Below are positions 50,208 through 59,350 of a stretch of DNA of 62,461 nt, one piece after another. A model generated the notes under the pieces. The model was given only the letters and a program-made list of their open reading frames with translations. It did not search any database and was not told the origin of the DNA. Made by a program: the position numbers and the translations under genes. Source of the stretch: Candidatus Saccharimonadota bacterium (GTDB lineage: Bacteria > Patescibacteriota > Saccharimonadia > Saccharimonadales > Saccharimonadaceae); assembly GCA_009777625.1 (NCBI GenBank), contig WRLL01000004.1, forward strand, positions 1 through 62,461, written 5' to 3'. Position 1 is the first letter of the stretch; every line of letters begins with the position of its first letter.

Positions 50208-51104
50208 CTAGCTGATTATTTTTGCAACTTTCTCACGCACTTCACGACTCTCGGGAAAATCCAAAACTGGCCAGGCATGGAAAAGTTCTGGCTCATAAAT
50301 GTAGTCATGCGGCACGTCTTGCTTTGTCAAGACACCATGCAATTTTGCGATATCGTTCGACAGCAAATCCAACCCGCCGTTGTATATCGTCAGGTGCCCG
50401 CTGTGCGAAAAATCGGCTTTTAACAGATTAATACATGGATCGTTCGGTTGGCAGTTATTATAAAAGTATTTCAAAGGTCTTCGCACCGTGGCAATCGGTA
50501 TTAACGGGTCAATCTTTTCCATAGCGTCGAGCTCGGGGTTGTCAAAGGAGTAATCGACCGCTGGTGAAAACAGCACGAAATGCTTTGGCTGAGATTTCGT
50601 ATCCAATGTCGACGCCAAAAATAACGCCAAACTGCCGCCGGCTGAATCGCCGATCACCGACAGGTTTTGCGGCGCGTGGCTTTTCGTGATGTGGTGATAA
50701 ACTTTCGAAATGTGATCCTGAATTTCATCATGCCTGGCATCGGGTGCTAACGGGTAAAAAGGCACGAACGCTGTCTGGCCGCTGCGTTCGACCAGATCGG
50801 CGATCGCCTGCCAGTGCGCTCGCATGATCGGAAAAGTCATTGCCCCACCGTGTAGGTAGATGAAGGCTTTGCTGGCTTTAGTTTTTGGCTGTCGTGGCGA
50901 GATTTTGTAAAGCTTCTGGCCGTTGAAAGTTGTTTCGGCAACCTCGAATTTCTTTCTGATGGACCGGCTGGGTTTGTGAATCTTGGCCTGTTTTCGGCGC
51001 AGTTTTCTGTAAAATTCTGGATCGTTGGCTCGTGGAAAATACCAATATTTGAAACGTGTGATCCGGGCGACGTTTGTGAATAGGCGGGCTTTTAGGCTGG
51101 ACAT
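50208..51104 (-). CDS. Alpha/beta hydrolase (HSL-family esterase)
   Basis: The 298-residue enzyme has the oxyanion HGG (YLHGGAMTF), the nucleophile elbow GDSAGG (Ser), an Asp in GGLDLLSND, and the His in FHAWPVLDF. This is the hormone-sensitive lipase branch. It probably hydrolyses short-chain esters in the cytoplasm; the substrate is unknown. TAAAAT lies seven bases before ATG 51104. It lies alone between der and the AIR-synthase genes. Confidence 0.85.
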   Translation of the reverse strand: MSSLKARLFTNVARITRFKYWYFPRANDPEFYRKLRRKQAKIHKPSRSIRKKFEVAETTFNGQKLYKISPRQPKTKASKAFIYLHGGAMTFPIMRAHWQAIADLVERSGQTAFVPFYPLAPDARHDEIQDHISKVYHHITKSHAPQNLSVIGDSAGGSLALFLASTLDTKSQPKHFVLFSPAVDYSFDNPELDAMEKIDPLIPIATVRRPLKYFYNNCQPNDPCINLLKADFSHSGHLTIYNGGLDLLSNDIAKLHGVLTKQDVPHDYIYEPELFHAWPVLDFPESREVREKVAKIIS

Positions 51105-51228
51105 TTACAGCCATTTTAACCTACAATTGCCGATTTGGGAACTTCTTCAATGCTGACATCGGCGCTCCAGATGACTCTGCCGGTAATTTCTCGTCTGGAT
51201 AATTAGACCGTTGTTTGTCGGGTTCCCA

Positions 51229-52347
51229 CTATTTCCCGAGTTCCTCCAGGACTTTCTCAGAAGGCTTGTTGGGAATAGAGGCGATGGTTTTACCTTTGTA
51301 AGTAAAGACGGCTTTATCGTCATCAGTGATTTCGCCTATGACAGTAGCCTTGGCTTTCTTTGAACGGATTGCAGCTAATACTTCGTCGACATCTGCCGGA
51401 TTGACCTGCAACAAGAAACGCGCTTGTGTCTCGTTAATCAAGGTCGCCTCGGGCGTATTGTCGGCTGCGTCTGTCATAAGGGGCACGACCGTTAAATCGA
51501 CATTGGCGCCCAAGCCCCCGTAGCGGGCCGATTCGCAAACTGCTGCGCCGATACCGGCTGCCCCGAGGTCGGAACAGGCATTGATTTTGCCTGTTTCAAA
51601 CGCCGCTATGGCTCCTTCCTGGGAAATCTTTTCTTCCTTGAACAGGGCTTTGGCGGGGCGCATTTCGTCGGCAAAGCCTGCCCTAAACGCCGTGTCGTTG
51701 CCGTCGTTGCCGGTTTCGCCAATCAGGATAAGTTTGTCGCCGGCATTTTTCGCCGGTTTGGTCAATGGTTCGTCGGTCACTAGTACGCCGACTACCGATG
51801 CCACAAGCGCCGGCACAATGTCACTAAAAGAGGTCGAAAATCCGCCACCGGCGATGCCGACGCCCAGCGCGTAACACATGTCATGAACGCCGTCAAGCAT
51901 CAGGTTGACCCTTTCGGCGCTGGTCCTGACTACGCATCCACCGCAGGTGCAGGTTTTGCCGTCGCCCTTCAAACCACAGGCGCCAACCATGACTTCGCTT
52001 TCGAGTGGTCGTGTGCCGATAAAATCAAGAACGGCCAAAGGCCTGCCGCCCATAGCGATCACGTCGCGGACAGCACCACCGGCGCCAGTTGCTGCCGAAT
52101 CGTATGGTGTCGCAACGCAAGGCGAACAGTGGCTTTCCAGTTTCAATACAATCGACGTGTCGGTCCCAGGAATTTTCACAACGCCGGCATCATCGTTGGC
52201 GTCTGGTCCGACGACCATCATTCCTGGGAACATTTTGTTGACACGATCGTTCAATTTCTTGAATTTGCTGAAGTCAATCGCCTTGTCAATGTTGTGGTGC
52301 AGATGGACAAACAGGCCATGCGTCAGCGCCTTTTCAATCTTGTTCAT
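51229..52347 (-). CDS. AIR-synthase/PurL-family protein, single module
   Basis: The 372-residue protein matches the N-terminal AIRS module of PurL (FGAM synthase): VLKLESHCSPCVATPYDSAATGAGG-like nucleotide-site stretch, RDVIAMGGRPLAVLDFI, and GIAGGGFS. Full PurL has two such modules and about 740 residues; this is half. A Cys cluster (CGLKGDGKTCTCGGC) is unusual. AAGGAGGGGG precedes the ATG. The next gene upstream is PurM-like, so the two may act in one purine or AIRS-type reaction, but other pur genes are absent. Confidence 0.72.
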   Translation of the reverse strand: MNKIEKALTHGLFVHLHHNIDKAIDFSKFKKLNDRVNKMFPGMMVVGPDANDDAGVVKIPGTDTSIVLKLESHCSPCVATPYDSAATGAGGAVRDVIAMGGRPLAVLDFIGTRPLESEVMVGACGLKGDGKTCTCGGCVVRTSAERVNLMLDGVHDMCYALGVGIAGGGFSTSFSDIVPALVASVVGVLVTDEPLTKPAKNAGDKLILIGETGNDGNDTAFRAGFADEMRPAKALFKEEKISQEGAIAAFETGKINACSDLGAAGIGAAVCESARYGGLGANVDLTVVPLMTDAADNTPEATLINETQARFLLQVNPADVDEVLAAIRSKKAKATVIGEITDDDKAVFTYKGKTIASIPNKPSEKVLEELGK

Positions 52348-52416
52348 GATAAAACCCCCTCCTTATATATTTAACCTGTAAATATTTTAGCACTCGGTGG
52401 GTTTTGGCACAAGGAG

Positions 52417-52824
52417 TTAAAACTCCAGCCATCTTTCTTTTTTGCTGAATTTGCCCTGGTTTAAGATTCGGATGCCGGGTTTTTCGGTGATGTGGCCAAC
52501 GACCTTGGCGTTGATGCTATGACTCTTTGCAACGGCGATGACTTTATCGGGTTGATCGCTGACTAGCAGCATGCCTTGGCCCATATTCCAGGTTCGATAA
52601 GCTTCGCGGTCAGCAACATTTCCAAGTTCCTGGCAATGCAGCATAAGTGGACATGGCGTGAAAGGATCGTCAAGTTCAGCGCCGAAACCGCTGGCGCGCA
52701 GCAGCCGGCCGAGCTTTTCCGGGATCCCGCCGCCACTGATGTGCGCGGCGCCAGTTAGTACGGCCTTGGCGGGTCGTTTCAGATCCCAGCCACCGAACAT
52801 ATCGACAATCGTTCCCGAGTAAAT
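52417..52824 (-). pseudogene. C-terminal part of a PurM-like gene after an in-frame TAA
   Basis: This is in the same frame as 52825-53550, directly after its TAA. Downstream residues IYSGTIVDMFGG and then AAHISGGGIPEKLGRLL match the C-terminal AIRS domain of PurM, where a basic residue would stand at the stop position. An ATG at 52800 could restart a 127-residue fragment. Confidence 0.7.
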
Positions 52825-53550
52825 TTATGACGGCTGCAGAGCGGCGTCGATCAACTTCTTTCCATTGAAATCTGCGGTCTGCCAGTCCTCGCCGTATTCG
52901 TTTTCCAAAATTCGCCGGATCAGCGAAATGCCGTTGCAGCGCAGACCAGTTTCTTCTAGCCCAATGATTGCCTGTCCGGGTTTGACATCTTTACCGGTGA
53001 TCAGTCGCGATTCGTGGGCAAACCAGGTAACGTCGGCGCTCCATTCGATCGAAAAGCGGTCCAGCCGTCCCATGCGATTATTTAGTTGCGCCAGCTCGCC
53101 GTTGATGATCACGACGCCGGCTTCTTTGGCGGCTGCAACGTAACCACGGGATAATTCTTCGACGTAATGCAGGCGGCTGTCGTCTGGCCCTAGCGTATTC
53201 ATGTCGAGCACGGACTTCAGCAGCACCGGCTCGCCGCCGCGGATCACTGCGTCGTCGCAAACCATCGCTATCAAATCGAAGGCTAATGTATCAAAACGAT
53301 CGGCGCGTTCAGCCAGTTCGGCTTTGGTGGCGACGCCGTCGCTGCCACCGTACATGACTGTGCCCTTTGGTAAATTGTCAATGCGCACGAAACGTAGTCC
53401 AGCGAAATCGTCGAATGGCACGATGACTTCGCCTAAGTTTCCAGCGCGGTTTTGCCAGGTTTGCTTTGAGGCTTCGTAGAGGATTCGGGCGGCCTTGGCT
53501 TCTACGTCAACGTCAACGCCGGTAGACGAATACGTCAAACCCGGTTTCAT
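52825..53550 (-). CDS. PurM-like AIR synthase, N-terminal part ending at an in-frame TAA
   Basis: Phosphoribosylformylglycinamidine cyclo-ligase family by pattern: GLTYSSTGVDVD at the start, GSDGVATKAELA, AFDLIAMVCDDAVIRGGEPV, and INGELAQL. It stops after 241 residues, ending in AALQPS. The frame continues with the C-terminal PurM domain without shift (see previous entry), so a single base change to TAA splits a 378-codon gene. The start overlaps the stop of the membrane protein gene (TAATG). Confidence 0.78.
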   Translation of the reverse strand: MKPGLTYSSTGVDVDVEAKAARILYEASKQTWQNRAGNLGEVIVPFDDFAGLRFVRIDNLPKGTVMYGGSDGVATKAELAERADRFDTLAFDLIAMVCDDAVIRGGEPVLLKSVLDMNTLGPDDSRLHYVEELSRGYVAAAKEAGVVIINGELAQLNNRMGRLDRFSIEWSADVTWFAHESRLITGKDVKPGQAIIGLEETGLRCNGISLIRRILENEYGEDWQTADFNGKKLIDAALQPS

Positions 53551-55115
53551 TAGAAGCTATCCTTCTTAGCGCTAAGGAAACTACCCCACCGCCTTACGAA
53601 ACCAAGAATAGTTTTCAGTGGCAATTCGACAAACATATCAAGAAAACGCGACACAATATTTAGCTTGGAATAAGTTTCGCTGATGCTGCGCCCCACCGCG
53701 ACGAACGGCATGTAAATGAAATCGCGCAGCATGGTGACAGAAGTTTGAGCTTCGTCGCCAACCTCGATTTCGCGGATAGATCTGCTCAATCGAAAACCCA
53801 GGAAGCTAGCCGTGCTGATAAAGATGAAGAAGATAACCAGATGGATCCACTCGAACTGGGCATAGCGCATCAGCAGCCACGCTACACCAGCAAAGACAGC
53901 CAGGATCATCAGGCCATAAATCAAATTGTAGCTGGCACCAAACACGCGGGCCTTTTTCTTGCCAAGGAATGGTTTCTCGGGAACCGGCGCAAACAGGATG
54001 CGCGAGATTTCGCGGTTCAAAGCACGCGTGTTGCGAACATCGGGCATAAACAGAGTCAGCCGTAATGCAATCATGTACAGAGGGGGCAAAGCTAGATTGA
54101 CAATCAAGGCCGTCCATTTTATGGCGCCATGCACCCAGAGGTCATACGGAACTTCAGCGGCGATGCCAATAATAAATTTAGTGATGATCAAGAAGACCAC
54201 ACTGCGAACAATACCGCGGTTGACGTTTTTGTTGACTGTAGCGTACGATTCGCTGATGGCCTGATCAAAGGGCCCCAAGAAAGTTTTCTCGCTAGATAAA
54301 TGTTCAGCCAGCTTTTCGTCGCTAGCCATGGCGCGATGCAGGATACGGAACGGCGCGCCATTTCGATCAATTAGATGATTAAGTTTATCTAGCGCCGGCG
54401 AGTCGAAAATTTGGTCGATTGATGTGTTGAACTTGGCGAAGTCGACCGAATGTGTTTTCGAAATCTGGTAGCGCGTTATGAGGCTCAGTCGGATTGCTGC
54501 TGGGTCGGCCTTCAGTAAAGTTTGCTGAACGGCGATGAACAGCGTGGCTTCGTAGCTGGCCGGGCGGTTGCCCCGGCCAAACATCTTGTCGGCGTCGATC
54601 GCGGCCAGGAAGTAGTTGTAGGCCAGATCAGCAAAAACGGCATTTTTAGTGTGGTCGCGCAGCTTGGCTTCAATGGCGGCCGACATCGGATCGAGCGTCC
54701 AACGGTCGGCTACGTCGCGCGGGAATTTTTGCAGGATTTTGTCGCGCAAGGAGGAGTATTCGCGAGCTTCCTTGGAAATATCAGTTACGGTTTTCAAGGT
54801 TACCGAGTCATTCTCTAGATAGCCAGCCAGGGTCAATTCCGAAATCAGCTCGTCGCCGATGTCACTAGATACAAAATCTGGCGTCAGATAGGCTCTCTTG
54901 AAAAAGCGCCGAATGGCGTGCATTAATAAAAGGTTTTCTTCGGCGTTCTCACTGGCGTTTCGCAGCGTTTCATAAAGCTCGGTCAGGCCGGCGCCGGTTG
55001 TTGCGACATGAAGTTTTTCGAGGCTGTCGTCTGCCAGGTTTTGCTTCTCTGCTGCGTCGCGGACAAATTTCAATTCGCGTGCAAAAGCCAGCGCCAAATC
55101 ATTCGGCTGTTTCAT
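53550..55115 (-). CDS. Hypothetical multi-pass membrane protein
   Basis: The 521-residue protein has a large soluble N-terminal part (about 1-270, mostly helical) and four membrane segments (about 300-320, 333-352, 393-412 and 418-436), with a basic C-terminal end. No family is recognised. TAAGAT ends seven bases before ATG 55115. Its stop overlaps the PurM-like start, placing an envelope protein at the head of a purine-type operon. Confidence 0.65.
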   Translation of the reverse strand: MKQPNDLALAFARELKFVRDAAEKQNLADDSLEKLHVATTGAGLTELYETLRNASENAEENLLLMHAIRRFFKRAYLTPDFVSSDIGDELISELTLAGYLENDSVTLKTVTDISKEAREYSSLRDKILQKFPRDVADRWTLDPMSAAIEAKLRDHTKNAVFADLAYNYFLAAIDADKMFGRGNRPASYEATLFIAVQQTLLKADPAAIRLSLITRYQISKTHSVDFAKFNTSIDQIFDSPALDKLNHLIDRNGAPFRILHRAMASDEKLAEHLSSEKTFLGPFDQAISESYATVNKNVNRGIVRSVVFLIITKFIIGIAAEVPYDLWVHGAIKWTALIVNLALPPLYMIALRLTLFMPDVRNTRALNREISRILFAPVPEKPFLGKKKARVFGASYNLIYGLMILAVFAGVAWLLMRYAQFEWIHLVIFFIFISTASFLGFRLSRSIREIEVGDEAQTSVTMLRDFIYMPFVAVGRSISETYSKLNIVSRFLDMFVELPLKTILGFVRRWGSFLSAKKDSF

Positions 55116-55151
55116 GATGGATATCTTAACACAGTTTAAGGTTGACTACAA

Positions 55152-56951
55152 TTATTCTTCGCGCAGCTGATTTATTAATTTACGTCTAGTGCCCATAGCG
55201 ATCGGCAGGATTAAGCCCAGCAGGGCCGCCATTATCAATGCGCCAGAAATTGCCAGCAGCCAAAGCATATCGAAGCCAATCAAGCTGCTATTGATATTGC
55301 TGGTGTAGGCACCAGTTGCAGCGATCAATTCAGCGTTGAAGGCGTTGGCATATTTGTATGACAGAATCAACGCTGCGACGACAGCCATGACAAACGCCAA
55401 CAACAACGCCCGGAAAGTCAATATCAAACCAAAGCCGACATAGATCTGGGCTATGTCACGTCGGCGCGCCCCGAGTGCGCGGAAGATGGCAATTTCGCGG
55501 CGTGATTCACCAATGGTTTTGCCGATGATAGCCATGGTGGTAAACATGGCGACAGCGACAGTGACGGCTGCTAAAATCAGAATAAGGATCTTGAATATGT
55601 CAAAGAACATCTCCAGGGCGACGCGGACATTGCCAAAAGGTTGGATCCATAGATCGCCTGGTTTCGATCCGCATTCGAAAGATCCTTGACAGCCGCTGGC
55701 GATGAAGCGTTTCTGATCGGCACGATTTTCGAAATCGTAAAATGTGGAACTGTAGTCCGTGTTACTAGCTTCAGCATCAATGATTTGTTTTAGTTCTATA
55801 CTGTCATTTGCGACGGTGGATGGAATAATCATTGGGGTTCCGCTGGGCCAAATATTAACCTGCGAAAAGATGATATTACTCCTATCAAATGGGTCACTAT
55901 AAGGAGCGATACCACTAATCCTAAAGCGTAAAGTTTTCGTGATAGGTGCTATCGTCTGTTGTTTATCATCGGCTTTCGGAAAGAGCGGTTTTTTAATCTC
56001 CGCATCAGTTGGCAAGGTCTGGTCGAGCCGCTTGTCGCTGATGGGCGCGCAATCATTTATGGTAATCGGCGTTTCTTTGGATTTATCCTTGGCCAGCTGG
56101 TAATTATATTCCAAGGATCTGATTAGTAAATCTTTTGCAGCGTCATTGCGATAACAATACTCGACCGTTTTCCCTATTACGTCGTTGAACAATTCGCGAT
56201 ATTTTTGGTTAATTTGAGCAGTTGAAAGACCTTTCTTGTCAATCTTGACAGAGGAAAATTTCGAAACTATTTTGTATGGCATAAAGATCGGAATTGAACC
56301 ATCATCGCCAACTTTCATCGACTGGCCGTCAGACAACATATCTTGGGCCATTTCATTATCCAGTAGGTTGAAAGACAGGTTATCCTGCCAGTTGGACTCG
56401 TTTATGGTTTTCTGCAGAGTTCTTTTTTCGGTGGCGTCTTTGGCTTTGGTCAACAACGGATCGGGATCGTTTGTAATTGCCTCTGCGCTGTTGTTCAATG
56501 TCGAAATGTTACGCATTTCATATTTGGCCGAAGGATGGAATTTTTGATCGTTCTTCTTGGCTAATTCATCATAGATTTGACCTAACTGCTTGTCGAGGTC
56601 TTGAAAGGTTAGCTCGATGACGTGGTTTCTGTATTCTTCGCTCTCGGTGATTTCATCAGTGACTTTAATGCCGCGACTCTCGAGGTCTTTATTGGCAATG
56701 CTTCGGGCCCTTCCTTCCGCCGCGTCCCAACCGCCATCGCCGCCATACTGGGGCAAAACTATTGTTAAGTAACGTTTATTGAAACCGAAATCCTGATATT
56801 TCTCAGCGCTATTTAGCATGCCGCTGACAAAAAGTGCGCCAAAGAATAGTACGCCGAACAACAGGCTGGAAATTATCACGCTGATGGAGTTCCGGATTCG
56901 ATGGGTGCGATTTTTGGTCTGGGCCAAAATTATTCCGTCAAGGATTTTCAT
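55152..56951 (-). CDS. MacB/FtsX-type ABC transporter permease
   Basis: The 599-residue protein has an N-terminal membrane segment (about 24-48), a large extracytoplasmic domain, and three C-terminal segments with the FtsX/MacB pattern (AAVTVAVAMFTTMAIIGKTIGESRREIAIFRALGARRRDI at about 462-505). It overlaps the ATPase gene by 14 bases. Such systems move lipids, peptides or drive cell-wall hydrolases. Substrate not predicted. Confidence 0.85.
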   Translation of the reverse strand: MKILDGIILAQTKNRTHRIRNSISVIISSLLFGVLFFGALFVSGMLNSAEKYQDFGFNKRYLTIVLPQYGGDGGWDAAEGRARSIANKDLESRGIKVTDEITESEEYRNHVIELTFQDLDKQLGQIYDELAKKNDQKFHPSAKYEMRNISTLNNSAEAITNDPDPLLTKAKDATEKRTLQKTINESNWQDNLSFNLLDNEMAQDMLSDGQSMKVGDDGSIPIFMPYKIVSKFSSVKIDKKGLSTAQINQKYRELFNDVIGKTVEYCYRNDAAKDLLIRSLEYNYQLAKDKSKETPITINDCAPISDKRLDQTLPTDAEIKKPLFPKADDKQQTIAPITKTLRFRISGIAPYSDPFDRSNIIFSQVNIWPSGTPMIIPSTVANDSIELKQIIDAEASNTDYSSTFYDFENRADQKRFIASGCQGSFECGSKPGDLWIQPFGNVRVALEMFFDIFKILILILAAVTVAVAMFTTMAIIGKTIGESRREIAIFRALGARRRDIAQIYVGFGLILTFRALLLAFVMAVVAALILSYKYANAFNAELIAATGAYTSNINSSLIGFDMLWLLAISGALIMAALLGLILPIAMGTRRKLINQLREE

Positions 56952-57792
56952 GCGTGATTTCTCCGTCCTTCATGTAGATTATGCGATCGGCCTTGCCAGC
57001 GATGTTCTGGTCGTGGGTGACGATTAACACGGTCGTACCAAATTGTTCACGGATTTCGCTAAAGATGTTCATCATGTCGGCGCCGCTTTTGCTGTCGAGG
57101 TTACCAGTTGGTTCGTCGGCCAGCAGTAGTTTGGGGCGGTTAACAATGGCGCGGGCGATGGCGGCGCGTTGCATCTGGCCACCAGAGAGCTCTTTGGGTT
57201 TATGGCTGGCGCGGTCAGTTAGGTTGACGGCGCTGATCGATCGGTCGATTGGTTCATGACGGTCTTTCCTTTTGCTGCGGCCGAACATCAGGGGTACTTC
57301 GACATTGCGTCGCAGATTCAAAAACGGCTGCAGATAGAAAAACTGAAAGACGAAACCAACTGTTTGATTGCGATACTTGGTCAATTGGCCATTTGACAAC
57401 TTGCCGATATCCTGGTCATTAACTGTGATTGTGCCATTGTTTGGTCGATCCAGCCCGCCGATCAGACTCATTAGTGTTGATTTGCCGCTGCCGCTGGCGC
57501 CCATTAGGGCAACGATCTCGCCCTGGTGAATCTCGAGCGAGACATTTTTTAAGGCGTGTACGATGTTTTTGCGGGTGATGTGATAATCATAGCTGACGTT
57601 GTTGACCTTAACTATAATTGGTTGATTGGAAAAATCACGAGCCGGTTCAATTGCAGGTTGTTCAGATTTCTCATTAAGAGACCTAAGATAGCTCCGCAAC
57701 TCATCAATCAGCTGCTGAGTATTTCCGTTGTATTCCTGGCTGATGATTTGGCGGATTTTTGGATCAGATTGGTCAGAGTTGTCTTTTTGCAT
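56938..57792 (-). CDS. ABC transporter ATPase, LolD/MacB type
   Basis: The 284-residue ATPase has Walker A GASGSGKST, signature ELSGGQMQRAAIARA, Walker B LLLADEPTGNLD, and an H-loop VTHDQ. An extra N-terminal helical tail of about 70 residues precedes the domain. It pairs with the permease at 55152-56951. ATG 57792 lacks a clear ribosome site. Confidence 0.9.
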   Translation of the reverse strand: MQKDNSDQSDPKIRQIISQEYNGNTQQLIDELRSYLRSLNEKSEQPAIEPARDFSNQPIIVKVNNVSYDYHITRKNIVHALKNVSLEIHQGEIVALMGASGSGKSTLMSLIGGLDRPNNGTITVNDQDIGKLSNGQLTKYRNQTVGFVFQFFYLQPFLNLRRNVEVPLMFGRSKRKDRHEPIDRSISAVNLTDRASHKPKELSGGQMQRAAIARAIVNRPKLLLADEPTGNLDSKSGADMMNIFSEIREQFGTTVLIVTHDQNIAGKADRIIYMKDGEITHENP

Positions 57793-57828
57793 GTGAATTA
57801 GTAATTCTAATTACTTTTAGTTCATTGT

Positions 57829-59205
57829 TTAAACGCTGCCAGCGATTTCAAGGATTTGGTTATCGCTCAGACGTTCGTTCCCGTTTAAGGTGTAAAGAAC
57901 GCCGCGGTTGGTCCAAGCGGCTTTGTCGCCGAAGCGGTAAACTGTCAGATCGCCAGTCATCAAAGTCTCGTAAGTCGCAGATGACCCGACTACTTTATCG
58001 AGGACGGCATAGTTATCGAAGTCACTGCGCTGCTGGGTAAAGGAGTAGCCTTCGCCGCCGCCGTTGCTTCTGTAGTTGATCGTAACTGAGCCAGACGAGT
58101 AAGCCACCGGCCCATCGATCGAATAGCCGCTGGGCATATGAGGGTTCTTGGCATCAACGCCGGCGCGATTAGCGGCGACGCGCACGCTAATATTCGGCAT
58201 CTGAGTGTAAGTAAAGAATCCGCCGATGATTGCTACAGCCAACGCGGCTGTGACTATTGACGAGGCGCGAAAACGGCGCCTGGCACTAGTTTGCTTGCGG
58301 GCTGCACGATCGAGCTTCTTTTGTTCGCGGCGGCTGGCCTTTTGATCGGTCGCGGCCATTTGTTCATTAACCAAGGCGTCTTTCAAGGAGCGACTAGATT
58401 CCTTTTGCGAGTTTTCGCTCAAGCGTTCGGCGACAGTGCGCGTCAGAACGTGCTGAGGTGCGGCGATCTTTTCGTCTACTTCTTCCTTTATGTCATCAAC
58501 CTGGATCTTGGATTTTTGTTTGACTGGCACGTGGAACTTGTCGAATTTGCGTACCAATGGATGCGTGGCAACCGGTGCCGAAGTTCGGACCGTTTGCGCG
58601 AAAGAAGTCTTTTGGGCAGCTGGTTTCTTGACAAAATTACGATTAAGAGTCTGCGAGCGTTGTTGTGTACGATGTGCTACTGGTGCGGTATGGCGTAATT
58701 CAACGGGCGCGGATTCTTTGGCGGCCTTCTCTAGGCCGATCGGCTCGATTTCAATCGGGGCGCCGCCTTCGACATAATTTGTTATCCAACCCGGCTGTTC
58801 GGTGGTAACCCGTGTCTGAGATTGTGCCGCCTCGGCTTGGCGGGTGTAGCTACGAACGTAGCTGGATTTAGCATGGTCTTCTTTGAATTGCTGCAGCCAG
58901 TCGGGCGCAGCTTTGACCGGTTCGGGCTGTGACGAGGCGGCTGTTTCTGAACTGGCGTCTTCTGAACCGATAGCGAATTCCTGCTGAATGGCGGCGGCCA
59001 TTCGTTCTTGTTTAGATACGGTTTTACGTGCGACTTTCACGTTATTCGGACGTTCGATTTCTTCCTCGGTGGCTTCTGTAGTCGTCACGTCAGTACGGGG
59101 TGTTTCGATCGTTGGCTCGACAGCGACCTCGACTGTTTCTTCGATCGGTAAGCCGCTGATGGCGTCATAAGTTTTGCCGTTGATAACTACTATACTTTTC
59201 CCCAT
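57829..59205 (-). CDS. Membrane-anchored protein with a DUF4367-like extracellular domain
   Basis: The 458-residue product starts at 59205 after AAAGGCGAGG. A long cytoplasmic region rich in Glu, Gln, Ala and Thr (about 1-310) precedes one membrane segment (about 318-340), then a domain of about 115 residues with SVTINYRSNGGGEGYSFTQQRS and MTGDLTVYRFGDKAAWTNRG. The latter resembles DUF4367-type domains, which occur in anti-sigma-like proteins. The N-terminal part could bind cytoplasmic partners. Divergent from the PEGA gene. Confidence 0.6.
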   Translation of the reverse strand: MGKSIVVINGKTYDAISGLPIEETVEVAVEPTIETPRTDVTTTEATEEEIERPNNVKVARKTVSKQERMAAAIQQEFAIGSEDASSETAASSQPEPVKAAPDWLQQFKEDHAKSSYVRSYTRQAEAAQSQTRVTTEQPGWITNYVEGGAPIEIEPIGLEKAAKESAPVELRHTAPVAHRTQQRSQTLNRNFVKKPAAQKTSFAQTVRTSAPVATHPLVRKFDKFHVPVKQKSKIQVDDIKEEVDEKIAAPQHVLTRTVAERLSENSQKESSRSLKDALVNEQMAATDQKASRREQKKLDRAARKQTSARRRFRASSIVTAALAVAIIGGFFTYTQMPNISVRVAANRAGVDAKNPHMPSGYSIDGPVAYSSGSVTINYRSNGGGEGYSFTQQRSDFDNYAVLDKVVGSSATYETLMTGDLTVYRFGDKAAWTNRGVLYTLNGNERLSDNQILEIAGSV

Positions 59206-59293
59206 GTGATAACCTCGCCTTTCCCTCTCTAAACTAAAATCCCTCAATCTGATCCTTACAATTTTAGCGCAAACGCAATCAAAACGCAAGTGC

Positions 59294-59322
59294 TTGACTG
59301 GCCGGAAGATGATCAGTATAAT
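59294..59322 (+). promoter_or_regulatory. Promoter of the PEGA-domain gene
   Basis: TTGACT (59294-59299), a 17-base spacer, and TATAAT (59317-59322). The leader to ATG 59351 is about 22 nt. Confidence 0.65.
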
Positions 59323-59350
59323 ATGGCGAAGGATTTGTTTTTCCACCACC

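Noticed and set aside
43037-53550. Reassignment of the TAA codon to explain two in-frame stops
   Set aside because: TAA ends many intact genes here, for example the ftsL-like, secA and PstS-like genes, so global recoding is excluded; local read-through stays open.
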